Below, in pieces: positions 33,201 to 41,600 of a stretch of 64,000 nt of DNA. The notes under the pieces were generated by a model. That model worked only from the letters and a program-made list of their open reading frames with translations. It was not told where the DNA came from and did not search any database. A program made the position numbers and the translations under genes. This DNA comes from Mycosarcoma maydis (taxonomy: Eukaryota > Basidiomycota > Ustilaginomycetes > Ustilaginales). Positions within the stretch are counted from its first letter, which is position 1. Every line of letters begins with the position of its first letter. The stretch covers positions 372,001 through 436,000 of the forward strand of contig NC_026496.1 in the NCBI RefSeq assembly GCF_000328475.2. Direction: 5' to 3'.

Positions 33201-33290
33201 CAGTGGACAGAGATCAGGCGCCTCCTCCACGTACCGCTTCCAGGTACAGGGTGGGATCTTGTGGCTGGTGGCGTCAGGAGACGTGCTTGA
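27231..33290 (+). CDS. Large protein with three START-like lipid-binding domains and a C-terminal membrane anchor
   Basis: The single-exon frame encodes 2019 residues. Three regions look like START/Bet v1-type domains: about 130-370, 565-790 and 1019-1260. Each carries a WDR/YWD/WDDK-type motif after a Val-rich strand (ACWDRLVQSAEL, AYWDKTLDDATLL, KQWDDKVDSTTLL) and a later basic and aromatic strand with W-P-x-S/A-x-RD (WPASPRDAIVI, WPVSARDTVVI). The linkers are Ser/Thr/Ala-rich. One hydrophobic segment lies at about 1904-1924 (STLVLVALVAFLLGSLL), followed by a tail of about 95 residues. START domains bind and move sterols, phospholipids or ceramides between membranes. A tail-anchored or ER-anchored multi-START protein suggests contact-site lipid transfer, but the ligand is unknown. 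Confidence 0.72.
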   Translation: MDDASSLQTSKAQWLSALDEALDNFRSLVAESSSKAWRPVSLAGSSPATPNLASPSTFPSVSTTCSSPTTAASSTPKGSASRSKAREASSLRHVESIEDASSRYDSSTSSPSASAPPKPSPSASSSQPFRLGRFRPDHIAVHRKPSKGPDIYRAVTEVAYEGSADLVAFRSVLQTPETRACWDRLVQSAELVEQLDPITRINKVQYRLGWPASPRDAIVINRTLADDSTLIDIATSLPRSPDAPSYLRPAPPCVRSHVHLMAWCVQLIPPDAPLTSSAKPSATTSSSPLRSSPRIKLTVFWSWDLRGAWMGMPAGGLGMHLPELIKGLLNHVRDSSDKIPLLKNYGNCVELLSNNFDATRDTLVTEYAVVVEDTVARQAEDRAEKDLDTLQLLRSRRKLESALEFCLPATEGWDVRVEVKGQAASVTDSEPSHATQAASSSWHATAERPSGSQYTVLAIRHQQLQDAEQIVRIKVSIQRVVASSDLRLNAEPLNVAYVEPRTPASLAQPLLQDTASISGISVATTSTGSSASVHAAAHIGNAANTSRTGTPNLGFANHINSQIRRNYIYFTSLLQEPEAKWKPISDLKGVTVTQLDSIDPTLVVYRAEATFVGVSVWDLFSTIGNPGARAYWDKTLDDATLLTDINELSSLWHTKTKPSWPVSARDTVVIQTAYKAPSSVHIFSFSTDDRAQFPAIPLTDGSTIRTQIDLRGWSVEALSPTTVHVTMLEQSDPKGWTSKSATPAAMVSAVAGVGEYAIKFGGPPVLTRMLGAKTKVSRYEHEKATFRVEYVCEVPTNEDLTDAPNVECEIRCDIETWASSLDLVVDPPPISISCLRRHKLSQGGGGLWLTIEHAAASLEDDSARITIRRGNSRDKGTVHVNGASIQVDVDQLDDEQVQQLSRQKRSKPQRVPLDLINSARKAADDSGAPGKTSNADGRTPTTASDTAKDLQTISSHSSSANGTDTSQEPAGMSEPAASVGDETVQTRENGNLMSTDSSASTVANVPFSDETPRQPMTCALDVLFLLRRIHAERSPDPAGTPAGWALVTERNGLYVRRKLMESISSTVLVQRGDKVVQGLSAEDLLDLVSNPRSRKQWDDKVDSTTLLESYGNGSFTSFITTKASFPFRGRAFHLASLTARGLPPSSLGATNPGSDGVASSSASSWSGPAVYFHASASFPQQNSRFAMDRINPNGLPLGKVLIDGWILETLDPYSSTSFQIPSTRCTHVVAVDYAGSLPVAVNTMWNANLPRSVLLVEEYLKARGSIPSVKTPPPCLQVLGDGRDEDQGLVWSMNEPDRKNLFISTSFDASTRTYVVMSMHRATPQATIASGLLPAANIVNDGQSRPARHSDASLTRGVADKLTQALNAAPGTPMVASAAPPINSSGEHGLGLSRATSMHSIGSTSATSTASTIRRRPSSIHTDSRNATDLILMEVEIELRHYHKGYDVQVFSEFVPAGAGAKTAVPQTANGRAIDRPATPNGTSTQQSDKEAVLSLSMASEQSKELPVQLRVYDLPPSAVLAATLDPSARPRKHLVRVTVPTTAFLDPVEDPLTGSKPPETPSWYTSLQQRGAVLRMIVQPLKNDGSGADTGAVTAKDLTTAGVPAFATPTGKVTVCSGDAKLEIVHVNQTSAMLQKEQIGVEPMTQLKRVAPARPKSGRRGAGELSAVKEDVRLPAALRRPIGLRKELLDAGSSAGACGANDAKGAKLSHGKGDAVGVAGAGRTSAGSGASGTAESTVDKNSRPGVLSSASNAGSANGSAAGSAPPSRAATPSTAASAGAQIMSMFGSYPLSRLGTGSALASVSSVTARGSSVVSSSSAKTNAEALAANDRAKHANKGAEQKDNSSGSIKQGVEKTDARTTTETSMGQGVGGSAANKGSTVAHAAKERASAIGSLLFDTKFGISTLVLVALVAFLLGSLLRSTVMPVDFVLVRTRDKPFLGATDDASMRKLMDGASAAKSDFMKLVQSVKASTTASSNAAHPAGVVTQVQWTEIRRLLHVPLPGTGWDLVAGGVRRRA

Positions 33291-34982
33291 TGCATTTGTG
33301 ATTCACGATTCACGATTCACGATTCACGATTCACGATTCACAGTGGTGAAATTTGTTTTCAATTCGTGAGTGCAGCCGCGTGCATATCCTTGATAACATG
33401 CTGTATGTCAGCGTGATTGCATGGCGCCAGATGCCAGAGTGACGAGTGTGTTGGAAGCGCACGATCGAGAGTGAGAGAGAGCGTGATGCGAAGTGCGGTC
33501 AGTTGGACGAGTGGCGTGGACTCGAGTGGTGCGGGTGCTGCTGCGCAGAGACGAGGCGCGCGGGGCTGCGACTAGGCACTGTTGACATATTGGTGATGTC
33601 ACTGGCGCTCAAGCATTCAAGGATGGATGTGCTGAGTGGTTAGAGGGAGGTGTTGAGAAGCGGAGCATGTTGAGCGCGGATGTGGGGGGCAAGTAGATTA
33701 CGGCCATGGCGAACAGGGTGGCGGACGCGCCGAGGAGGGATAGGACGAACACGCATTCGCAGGGCTCGAGTAGCGCGAGTGCACATGTCGAAATGAGGTG
33801 GATCCATGCGCTCCACAAAGCGTCGGTCAGTGCTAGAGCGGCGGTAGAGCGGTTCGTGTGCGTGTGCGTGGATGCGATAGCGACCGACGAGCATGCGCGC
33901 GTGGCGCATGGCACGCCGTCCGAATCGCGACGTGGTCGAATGATGCCTTGCACATGCACGTCCGACGGATAGACGCTCCGCTTGGCTCCGGCTCGATCGC
34001 GTCGAGTCAACATCCGCGACATCCACGTTGGCGCGTGATCTGCGTTGTGTCAACCCAGTCTGTGGATCTTGGTGAGCGCAAGCACGCGATCCCAACCAAG
34101 GTGCGAGTCCGTGCCGAGATCCATCCTGGATCCAAGTGTATATATCATCTAGCCTGCCAGCTTCCCTTTCACGTCTGGTGCGTCGTCCGTGCTTTGACCA
34201 CAACGCCCGTTACGAGAAATCGTGCTGCAACCCTGTTCACTACGCCCCACCAACACCAAGCCTGCACAAGCTGACAGCCAACCCGTGCACTCCACGCGCC
34301 CTGCGCCCTCGCTTCGCACCCGCATACGCGCCGTGTATTAATCGTGACTCTCGGACCACGTCCACGCCGTTCCAGCGTGGTCTGAGTCAACATTGAACAG
34401 CTTACTGTCGACAGTGGTCGCTCAAGCCGTGTGTCGAGCTGGCGCTCACCACCTGCGCACCAGAGATCACATTCAAGCATCGAGTTTCGTCTTGATCCTC
34501 CGACGTTCGGATGGCGCGAATCGGGCATGTACTCGCTTCAACTGCGCGTGTGTGGTGTGAATTTACCAGACGCATCTATCGCGTGTGAGCAACGCTCCGT
34601 CTCTCACCCACGCCTATGTGGACCCCACAGCACAGCTTCCCGCATCTTCGTCTTCATGTGCTCAACTTTACGCTACACAATCGTGAATCTTTCGCCCCTC
34701 TTAGCAGCCATCTCGCCACCCCCGAAAGACGCTCTCGAGCTCCAACCCGCGCGAACGACTTCGAGCAACTGCATCACCAAGCTTGTCCATCTCGACGTCG
34801 ACATGTTATCCTTCAAACTTAGATTTCGACGTTCGACATTCCACGCTCGACGTTCGACTCTCGTGAGAGTACTACACCCACTCGGAGCGAGTCCGAGATC
34901 GTTGCTCCACAACAGAGCAATCAGGTTGAGCTTGCACGCCGCCACAAAAGATAACCAATCACCACACGTTCACTGCACCAAT
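33291..34982. other. Convergent intergenic region between the START-domain and G-alpha genes
   Basis: It starts with a heptamer array directly after the stop codon of the START-domain gene. A minus-strand frame of 187 codons at 33640-34203 and smaller frames have no recognisable features. This is unusually long for a convergent 3'-3' region, so a non-coding or very divergent gene cannot be excluded. Confidence 0.5.
33301..33340. repeat. Heptamer tandem repeat (ATTCACG)n in the 3' UTR of the START-domain gene
   Basis: Five perfect copies and a partial one begin 11 bases after the TGA at 33288-33290, so the array should be transcribed with that gene. Confidence 0.95.
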
Positions 34983-36725
34983 CTACCCTACTAGACCAGT
35001 CAGTTTGAGGTTCTCCCTCAATATCGAGTCCTTTACACTCATCAGAATCGCCCTGATCTGCACAGTGCTCGTAGCGACCGTCGTGTGAACGTAGAGCCTT
35101 CTTCTACTCGTCTGATCGAGGTTCACTTCGTCTTCTGCTCGTCTGAGTGCATCCCTGAATTTCGCGCGAAACCATCTCCACACAGCTTCGAAATCGTTAT
35201 CGCCCACATACTCGGGCCAGTACTTGTGAAGTTGTACGCCCTGTCGAAGTTTCTTTTCGAGCAAGTCGATCTTGTTGAGGAACAAGATCATGGTCGCATG
35301 CTCCAATAGCGGGTTGGTGACGATCTGGTTGAAAAGTGTAAATGTGTCAGCGAGTCGGTTGGTCGAGCAATCTTCGACCAGCGGTTGGTCGAATGCCGAA
35401 AGTGGCGCGAGGAAGATGATGCTCTCAATGTCGTCCAAGAATGGAGCCCAGGCGGCGCGTTGCGATCGACTACCGCCCACGTCGTAGATCCGATAGATGA
35501 GCGAGCGGTCGACGCGAAAGACGTCTTCGGTCACGCCAAGCGTGCGCACGCGCGAGTGTAGGATGTCTTCATCCGTCGGCCGATACGCTGCGTCGGTGAT
35601 ACGAGAGTAGTTGTCGAGAAAGTAGGAAGTCGCTGCATCTGACTGACCATCGAGAAAGAGGCCACGTTTACGGAGCGCACGGCAACCAGCATCGTCATTC
35701 CACAAAGCGAGCACCTCTGGTCGGATAGCTCGAAGTAGCTTCAACGTTTCGCTGTTGTCCTTTTCACTTTCACTTTGGCTGTCGCCGCCATCTGTTTCTC
35801 GACGCGCAGCTGCAGCTCGACCATTTTGCGTCAAGGACAGGGAGCGACGAGCATAGGTAAACAGACGTTCTTGCCAGCCCGGTCGTAGAACAAGAGGGCT
35901 CTTTTCGCCGCGTATGCTGCTGCTACCTTGAGCGTCGAGACGAGTGCGAACTTTCTGATTTGTGATGGCCGCCTCGTCACTCGACGCTGAGAGGACTGCC
36001 TCTTCTCCAAATGCACCCAGCTCAGTACGAAGAGCCCTCTCGAGCTGCACAACGCTAGGAATATGGGTAAGCCAAGGCAGACTCGACGTGTTGATCTTCT
36101 TCGTGGTACCTAGCTGCTTGGCAAGCTCCAAACGTGTTGCGTCATTCGGCTGGCTCTCCGTGTCGACGTGCTTGGGGGACGAGGCGGAAGCAGAAGTAGA
36201 AGTGGAAGCGGAAGTGGAGCTTTCGAGTCGACTGAGCTCACTCGATTTGCGCTCAAGGCGCTGGTCATGGTAGAGAGACAAAGTTTCAAGCAACACGCGC
36301 ACGCTGGAAGTGAGGTTGAGCAGAACAATTTTGGTCCAACCTCTGCGCTCCCTTTCGTGTGCGGGTGGATCGTAGAGGAGTCTCATCTGCTTGAGCACCG
36401 TGGTTTTGCCTGCACCAGCCTGACCGAGCAGCACCATCTTGTAGACACGACCCTTTTTGAAATTGGCGCCGTCGACGCTGGTCGAGGGGGACGAAGCAAG
36501 GCCATGTGTGGCTCGATCTTCTTGGTGCTGTTTGAGGAATTTGTCGATTTCGTCGGATCGCTGTTTCGCCAATTTCTCTTGGTGAAGACGCGCGTATTTG
36601 TCGGCTGGTGCTTCGTTAGCCGGGGGTTGGAGTGCTAGGGCTAGCGGATCGGTGCGATCGATTCTGGATATGGCACGATTCGACTTTGTGTGCCGAAGCT
36701 GTGGGCTTGAGACTGAGGGCGACAT
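34983..36725 (-). CDS. Divergent heterotrimeric G-protein alpha subunit
   Basis: The start at 36725 (MSPSVSSPQ) gives 580 residues; an in-frame ATG 22 codons upstream gives an unlikely hydrophobic leader. G-alpha motifs are present: P-loop GQAGAGKT (residues 101-108), switch I RVRTLGVTE, switch II DVGGSRSQR (415-423), NKID, and HTTVATST in place of the TCAT box. A Ser/Thr/Ala-rich insert of about 150-200 residues enlarges the helical domain; typical G-alpha proteins have about 350 residues. Three features are odd. The catalytic switch II Gln is Ser (codon at 35469-35471), the canonical GAGESGKS P-loop is changed, and there is no MGxxxS start for myristoylation. Smut fungi have an extra unusual G-alpha (Gpa4 in Ustilago maydis), and this may be its ortholog. 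Confidence 0.85.
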   Translation of the reverse strand: MSPSVSSPQLRHTKSNRAISRIDRTDPLALALQPPANEAPADKYARLHQEKLAKQRSDEIDKFLKQHQEDRATHGLASSPSTSVDGANFKKGRVYKMVLLGQAGAGKTTVLKQMRLLYDPPAHERERRGWTKIVLLNLTSSVRVLLETLSLYHDQRLERKSSELSRLESSTSASTSTSASASSPKHVDTESQPNDATRLELAKQLGTTKKINTSSLPWLTHIPSVVQLERALRTELGAFGEEAVLSASSDEAAITNQKVRTRLDAQGSSSIRGEKSPLVLRPGWQERLFTYARRSLSLTQNGRAAAARRETDGGDSQSESEKDNSETLKLLRAIRPEVLALWNDDAGCRALRKRGLFLDGQSDAATSYFLDNYSRITDAAYRPTDEDILHSRVRTLGVTEDVFRVDRSLIYRIYDVGGSRSQRAAWAPFLDDIESIIFLAPLSAFDQPLVEDCSTNRLADTFTLFNQIVTNPLLEHATMILFLNKIDLLEKKLRQGVQLHKYWPEYVGDNDFEAVWRWFRAKFRDALRRAEDEVNLDQTSRRRLYVHTTVATSTVQIRAILMSVKDSILRENLKLTGLVG

Positions 36726-36879
36726 GATGAGATATGCTGCTGATACGCGATTCCAGCAGACAGTAGAGCATTTGAAGAAAGTGAAAATCACGAGTGAGAC
36801 GGCGAGGCACCAACGAGTGAGTCGATGTGAGATGAGATGAGCCGATGACTTGTAGACCGGGGGATTGGATTGGAGAGGC

Positions 36880-36885
36880 TTTATA
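36880..36885 (-). promoter_or_regulatory. TATA-like box upstream of the G-alpha gene
   Basis: TATAAA on the minus strand lies about 155 bases upstream of the ATG at 36725. Assignment is by sequence and spacing only. Confidence 0.4.
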
Positions 36886-38124
36886 TGCTGGCGGGCAGAA
36901 GCGCAGCTTGGCGCACGGAAGGCTCAAATGAAATGGACGCGCGACTGCGTTGCTACCAACGTATTGGAGAAGTGTTGGAGTGTTGAAGAGTTGAAGGGGA
37001 TGACGAGTGTGTGAAAATGAGGTAAGACTGGCGTTGCATATGTGTGGGATGCAACTTGAGAGAATCGCGGCGTCTCATCCGTGTCAGCCTCTGTGAATGA
37101 AAGAGTGAGGATCCTGAGCGAGGCCCGCGCTCCGAAGAAAAGGTACAAGATTCGATCTCGAGATGAAGGAAGGTTTGATGAGATGGATACAGCAGCAGAA
37201 TGAAGAAAAGCGCTTCACTTGGTGGCCGATAGTTCAGACAATGGTGGTGAGCACTACTAAACGTCTTAGTGGGCAATGACGAGACGGCTTGCGTCGTGAA
37301 GACGAGATGCAACGGATGACGGTAGGTGGAAAGACCAGTTGGAAAGAAGCGAACCAAGGAGACGAGAGGAGCAATAAGTTTAAATCAAGTGGAATTTGGC
37401 AACCATCGTTGATGGAAGGCAGATAGAGGGAGCTCACATGTTTTATTTTTGGGCTTCACTGGCTGGCAATCGAATGAGCTAGCGGGGCGAGTGCAGAGAA
37501 GAGAGTTGGGATGGAATGGGATGTTGGCGTATGCATCTATCGGTTCAAGCGGCAGAAAGGTGCAGAGTTGCAAGTGGTGACGGCTGAAATCGAACGCCAC
37601 CCAAGCCAAGCGTCAACGCTGACGGTTGCTGTGACAATCACGAATCACGAATACCACGCAAGAGTGAGGAACAGTCACATAGTTGTGAATTGTGAGTGCA
37701 ACAGTGCGAAAGTCACAGAGTGCAATCACAAACACGTGACACACCACAAGCCAGGGTCCAACTCCAGCCCACCTAACCACCGAAGTGTGAATTCACGATT
37801 CCGTGATTCACGATTCTTGCTCACTTTAGTTTACTTTGGTTAGTTGGTGAATCACTCTCTCTCTGCAAGCCACATTTTCTTGTCGGCTTGTCGGAATCGA
37901 ACCCAATCACGAATCACAGAATTATGCTCAACATGTGCCGAGAGTCGAGTTGCTGTGCGATTCGCTGCGCTGCAAGACGCTTCGGTACGCTTCCGAGGTG
38001 GATTCCCCCAAGCCGTGAGTATACAGTAAGGGTCCTTGCAAGGAACGCTTGTCCTGATCAACGTTGGATCCTAAACCTTACGTTTTCGGATCCTTCGAGC
38101 TTAGCACAATCGTGAATCTACGAT

Positions 38125-38190
38125 CGCTGTCGCTGTCGCTATCGCTATCGCTATCGTGGTTCGTGGTTCGTGGTTCGTGGTTCGTGGTTC
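38125..38190. repeat. Hexamer (CGCTRT)n passing into heptamer (CGTGGTT)n
   Basis: Five copies of a 6-bp unit (CGCTGT then CGCTAT) at 38125-38154 run directly into five copies of the 7-bp unit CGTGGTT at 38155-38189. Two tandem repeats of different period abut without a spacer. Confidence 0.93.
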
Positions 38191-38692
38191 GTAATCTGTG
38201 ATTCAGCCAAGTCAAAAGTCTCTGTCGGTGTTCTGCCTGCCTCTCTCAGTCCGAGCGATGGATACGAAATTCTATCAACCGGAAAGTCAGCACACAGTTG
38301 GCCGTCCGATGACCTGCTTGTATCTTGCTTCATTCGAATGAAATCGTGAAGGAGTGAATCAGCGACACCACATCGAGATCTGCGCTACGCGGCAAGACGC
38401 CGATATGCGACGCTTGCTCTGACATTCACGATTGGCTTGCCGCAGCACGTCGAGTCAAGCCAAACAAGCAACCACGTCGAACACGGACCGAGCGAGACTC
38501 AGATACTGACACAACCAACAAGGCCAACCAAGGCGCACACGTAGACGCAGATCTACACCGACGATGCAGAAGGTCAACACTTGGTGTTCTTTTGGCAAGG
38601 TACAAATACAGTAAAACCGAGTTCACCCGGCAAGTAAAAGTGACGATATCATCACCTTTGACAACACATCCCCTTTCCCGCCATCTCGACCG

Positions 38693-41600
38693 CTACCCAT
38701 CCATAACAGCGCGGCACGCCGCAATAATCACATCTGTCACGCCGCGCAACGGATGGCCGCTGTCGAGCGGCGTGTTGTCCTGCTTGGTCAGCAGGGAGAC
38801 GCCGGCGAGCTTCAGCACATCCCAGCCTTCCGGCACCATTTCGAGCCCTTGCGAATGGTTGCAGTAGCCCAGTACTACTGGGAACGTACCTGGTTCTGGA
38901 AGACGCGCATCCATCGACGCGTCACTTGCCCGTGGTGCGTCGTGCACGATGGCTGTGATTCGGAACGCTTCAAATTTCGGCATGGCGACAGGCGGCGATG
39001 CTAGCGCCGCTTCCACCGTGGACCGTGCGCCAGACGACACCGTAGAAGCATTGCTGGTGCTCGTGTTTGCACTCACGCCGCCACTGCTGCCACTGCCGCC
39101 GCTGCGATGGCTAGACAGACCCAACTTGCGCTTCCAGCTCGAATGTTCCGACGATTTCATCCCAGTTCGCTCCGCCAACTGCGAGCTGCCAGTGCTCACA
39201 CTATGCACAAGACCGCCTTCCGCCTCATGTCCAGCCGAAGCAGCGTGGCCGATGCCCGGTGCGCCCGTCTCGAAATCGTCCGAAAGGCTCTTGAACGGAC
39301 TAAAGTTGACACGCATGTAGCGCGCTACGTCCTCAACACGATCCCTACCAATCAGAGGCAACGGGATCAGCATGGTCAGCGCGCCCGCAGGCACCGCATC
39401 TAGTCCCACAAGCGCGTCCGTCTCGTCCGTGTCTTCGAAGAAAGTTGGCATCAATGCAGAGCCACCCACCGTGGCACGCTGCAGTGACTTGCTGCGCACT
39501 TGCTGCTGGTCCCAACCGTACACCTGAGAGAGCGTCGAATTGACCGCCTGCCGATTTTCGATCTCCCCACCACCATCCACCACGGAGCGCGTCATCGTTC
39601 CATGTCCATACACCTGCGCAGGCGCCTCGCCCGCCTTCTGCGTCAGAGCTTCCGAACCCCTTCTCGATCCCATAATGGTCGAGTCGGGCGACACGGGCCG
39701 GAACATGGCTCGCTGGAACGTTTCCAACGCTGTTTCCGTCAGAGCAATCGAATGGCCGACCGCACCTGCTACATCGCCGTCTTCACCGCCAGCTCCTGTC
39801 AGTCTGACGTTGGCCTCGATCACGCCGACCGCCGCGCCCGGCTGTGCCTTGTCGCAATCCGTCACCGGAGACACTGAGAGCAACGTCGCGCCGTTCTCAG
39901 GTCGACGTTTGAACCACGAGCTGAGCATCTTGTCCTTCTTGAGAAGCGCCTTCTGCAAGCCTTTGCGACCGCGGCTCTGCTTGCTGCTCGCGCTCAGTGA
40001 CGAAGCGGATGCAGTGGTGGGCGAAGTACCTTGCCAAGAGTCGGCTTCGTACGAAGCGTGGCTCATGCCATTCGCTTGCTTCCCATGGCGTGGCTGGTCC
40101 AAACTGCCCGCTTGCCAGCCTACCAAGCTGGACGACAGTTCCGACGTATTGCTCAGCCCGCGACTCGACGACGAGCTGGGTGATACGCTGCAAACTGCAC
40201 CACTGGTAGGAACGCCTCCATGAGCGCCTCCGACAGGCATCGGGATCGCTACCGACCTAACAGGCTCGCCCTCCTTGCACACAGGCTGATCATACGAGTC
40301 CGAAGTCGTACTACCCGTCATTGACTCGCGCGTGTTGGTCACCGACAGACGTGCATCGTCCTCAGACGTGTCGCTGCCAGCCTCGCCGCTCGAGTCGGAC
40401 TGGAACGACGAGATCGACTCGGAACGTCGCACTCTCGCCGAAGGCCAAGATTCGCCCGGACACGTGCGTAGGAGCGGATCGCCGGGCAACGATGGAGCAA
40501 ATACCTCCGTATTGATTCCAGTGGGCTCTGGCTGCAATGGAGCCGTTTGTTCAGCAGAGTCGCTCAGGGAAGGCCTGGAATGCGAGCGGCGCAGTGGCAC
40601 TTGATGCCTGCGCAGGTAAGGTCGCGACCTCGAGCGCCGAAGTATATGATAGCCAGGCGCGAGAGCCTTGGTATCAAACTCGGCTTGATCTTCCGGCTGC
40701 ATCTGCCTTTGGCCAACGTCGCGGCGATGGTTGTGCAAATAGCGATGAGTGGAAGCGTTGGCCAGATAGATCATCGGGTAAACTTTGCCGACGGTGGGAC
40801 GAAGCAGACGTAGCTCGAAGCACGCCTTGCCAGAGAATGGCAACGCGTTTCGGTACGACGCGTCGCTAGCTCCAAGATCAGCTTGACGTTGCGACGACGA
40901 CAACGACAACGACGACGACGATGCGACAGTCACGTGCGACAGCACCAATGGCGCTCCCGCAGCTTCCGCCTCATCGAGCCAGAGCGATCTTTTGCTTACA
41001 ATGACGGTCCTCTCGGCTTGCGCAGCTGGGGTCAAGGGTTCACTGGCGCCACACGTTATGGTAGCGTTGGGAACCACCACCCATTTCTTGCTCCGACGTG
41101 TAGTTTGAGCCACTGACCACTCGATCCGCTGATGGCCTTTTACCGGACACAAAATTTCGGCGGAAAGTTTGCATCCTTCCCAGTCGTTGAGACTGCCAAT
41201 GTCGAGACTGTGTAGACCCATTTCTTCGATCGAGAGCACGTCGAGAGGTTCCAAAGGATTGCATGGGCGAGCGGTAAGATGAGCCCACTGCGGCGGCGTG
41301 GCATAAGCCGAAGCGCTCGACGTTCCGAAGCTGTCTCTCCACTCGATGGGCGTGACAGAAGTCTCGGACTCATCAGTGGAACCCTTGGGGATGGGGCGCA
41401 TCGGCTGTTGGCAGTATAAGCTCGACGGCGCTGGCGGTATTGGAGCTGACTCTGTCTGTGGACCGAGACTGGCGAAGCCGCCAAGCACTTGACCGTGACT
41501 GATCGAGTATGCTCGCTGGCGTTGTAGGTTCAAAGGGTCGACACTGGCGGTAAGCATGCGCTGCTCCTTGTCGACAACGGCATTGAGGATGGCCTGTGAC

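Larger units (their letters stand above)
36726..38692. other. Intergenic region upstream of the G-alpha gene
   Basis: The right-hand part is the 3' flank of the 38693-42424 gene. It holds a TATA-like box, heptamer motifs near 37640, 37785 and 37905, and the array at 38125-38190. No gene was recognised. Confidence 0.6.

Noticed and set aside
33640..34203. Minus-strand frame of 187 codons in the START/G-alpha intergenic region
   Set aside because: It is Arg/His-rich with no domain, signal peptide or conserved motif; I cannot support it as a gene.
37870..37915. tRNA T-arm-like sequence (GGAATCGAACCC)
   Set aside because: The stem does not pair over five bases, and no acceptor or anticodon stem fits around it.
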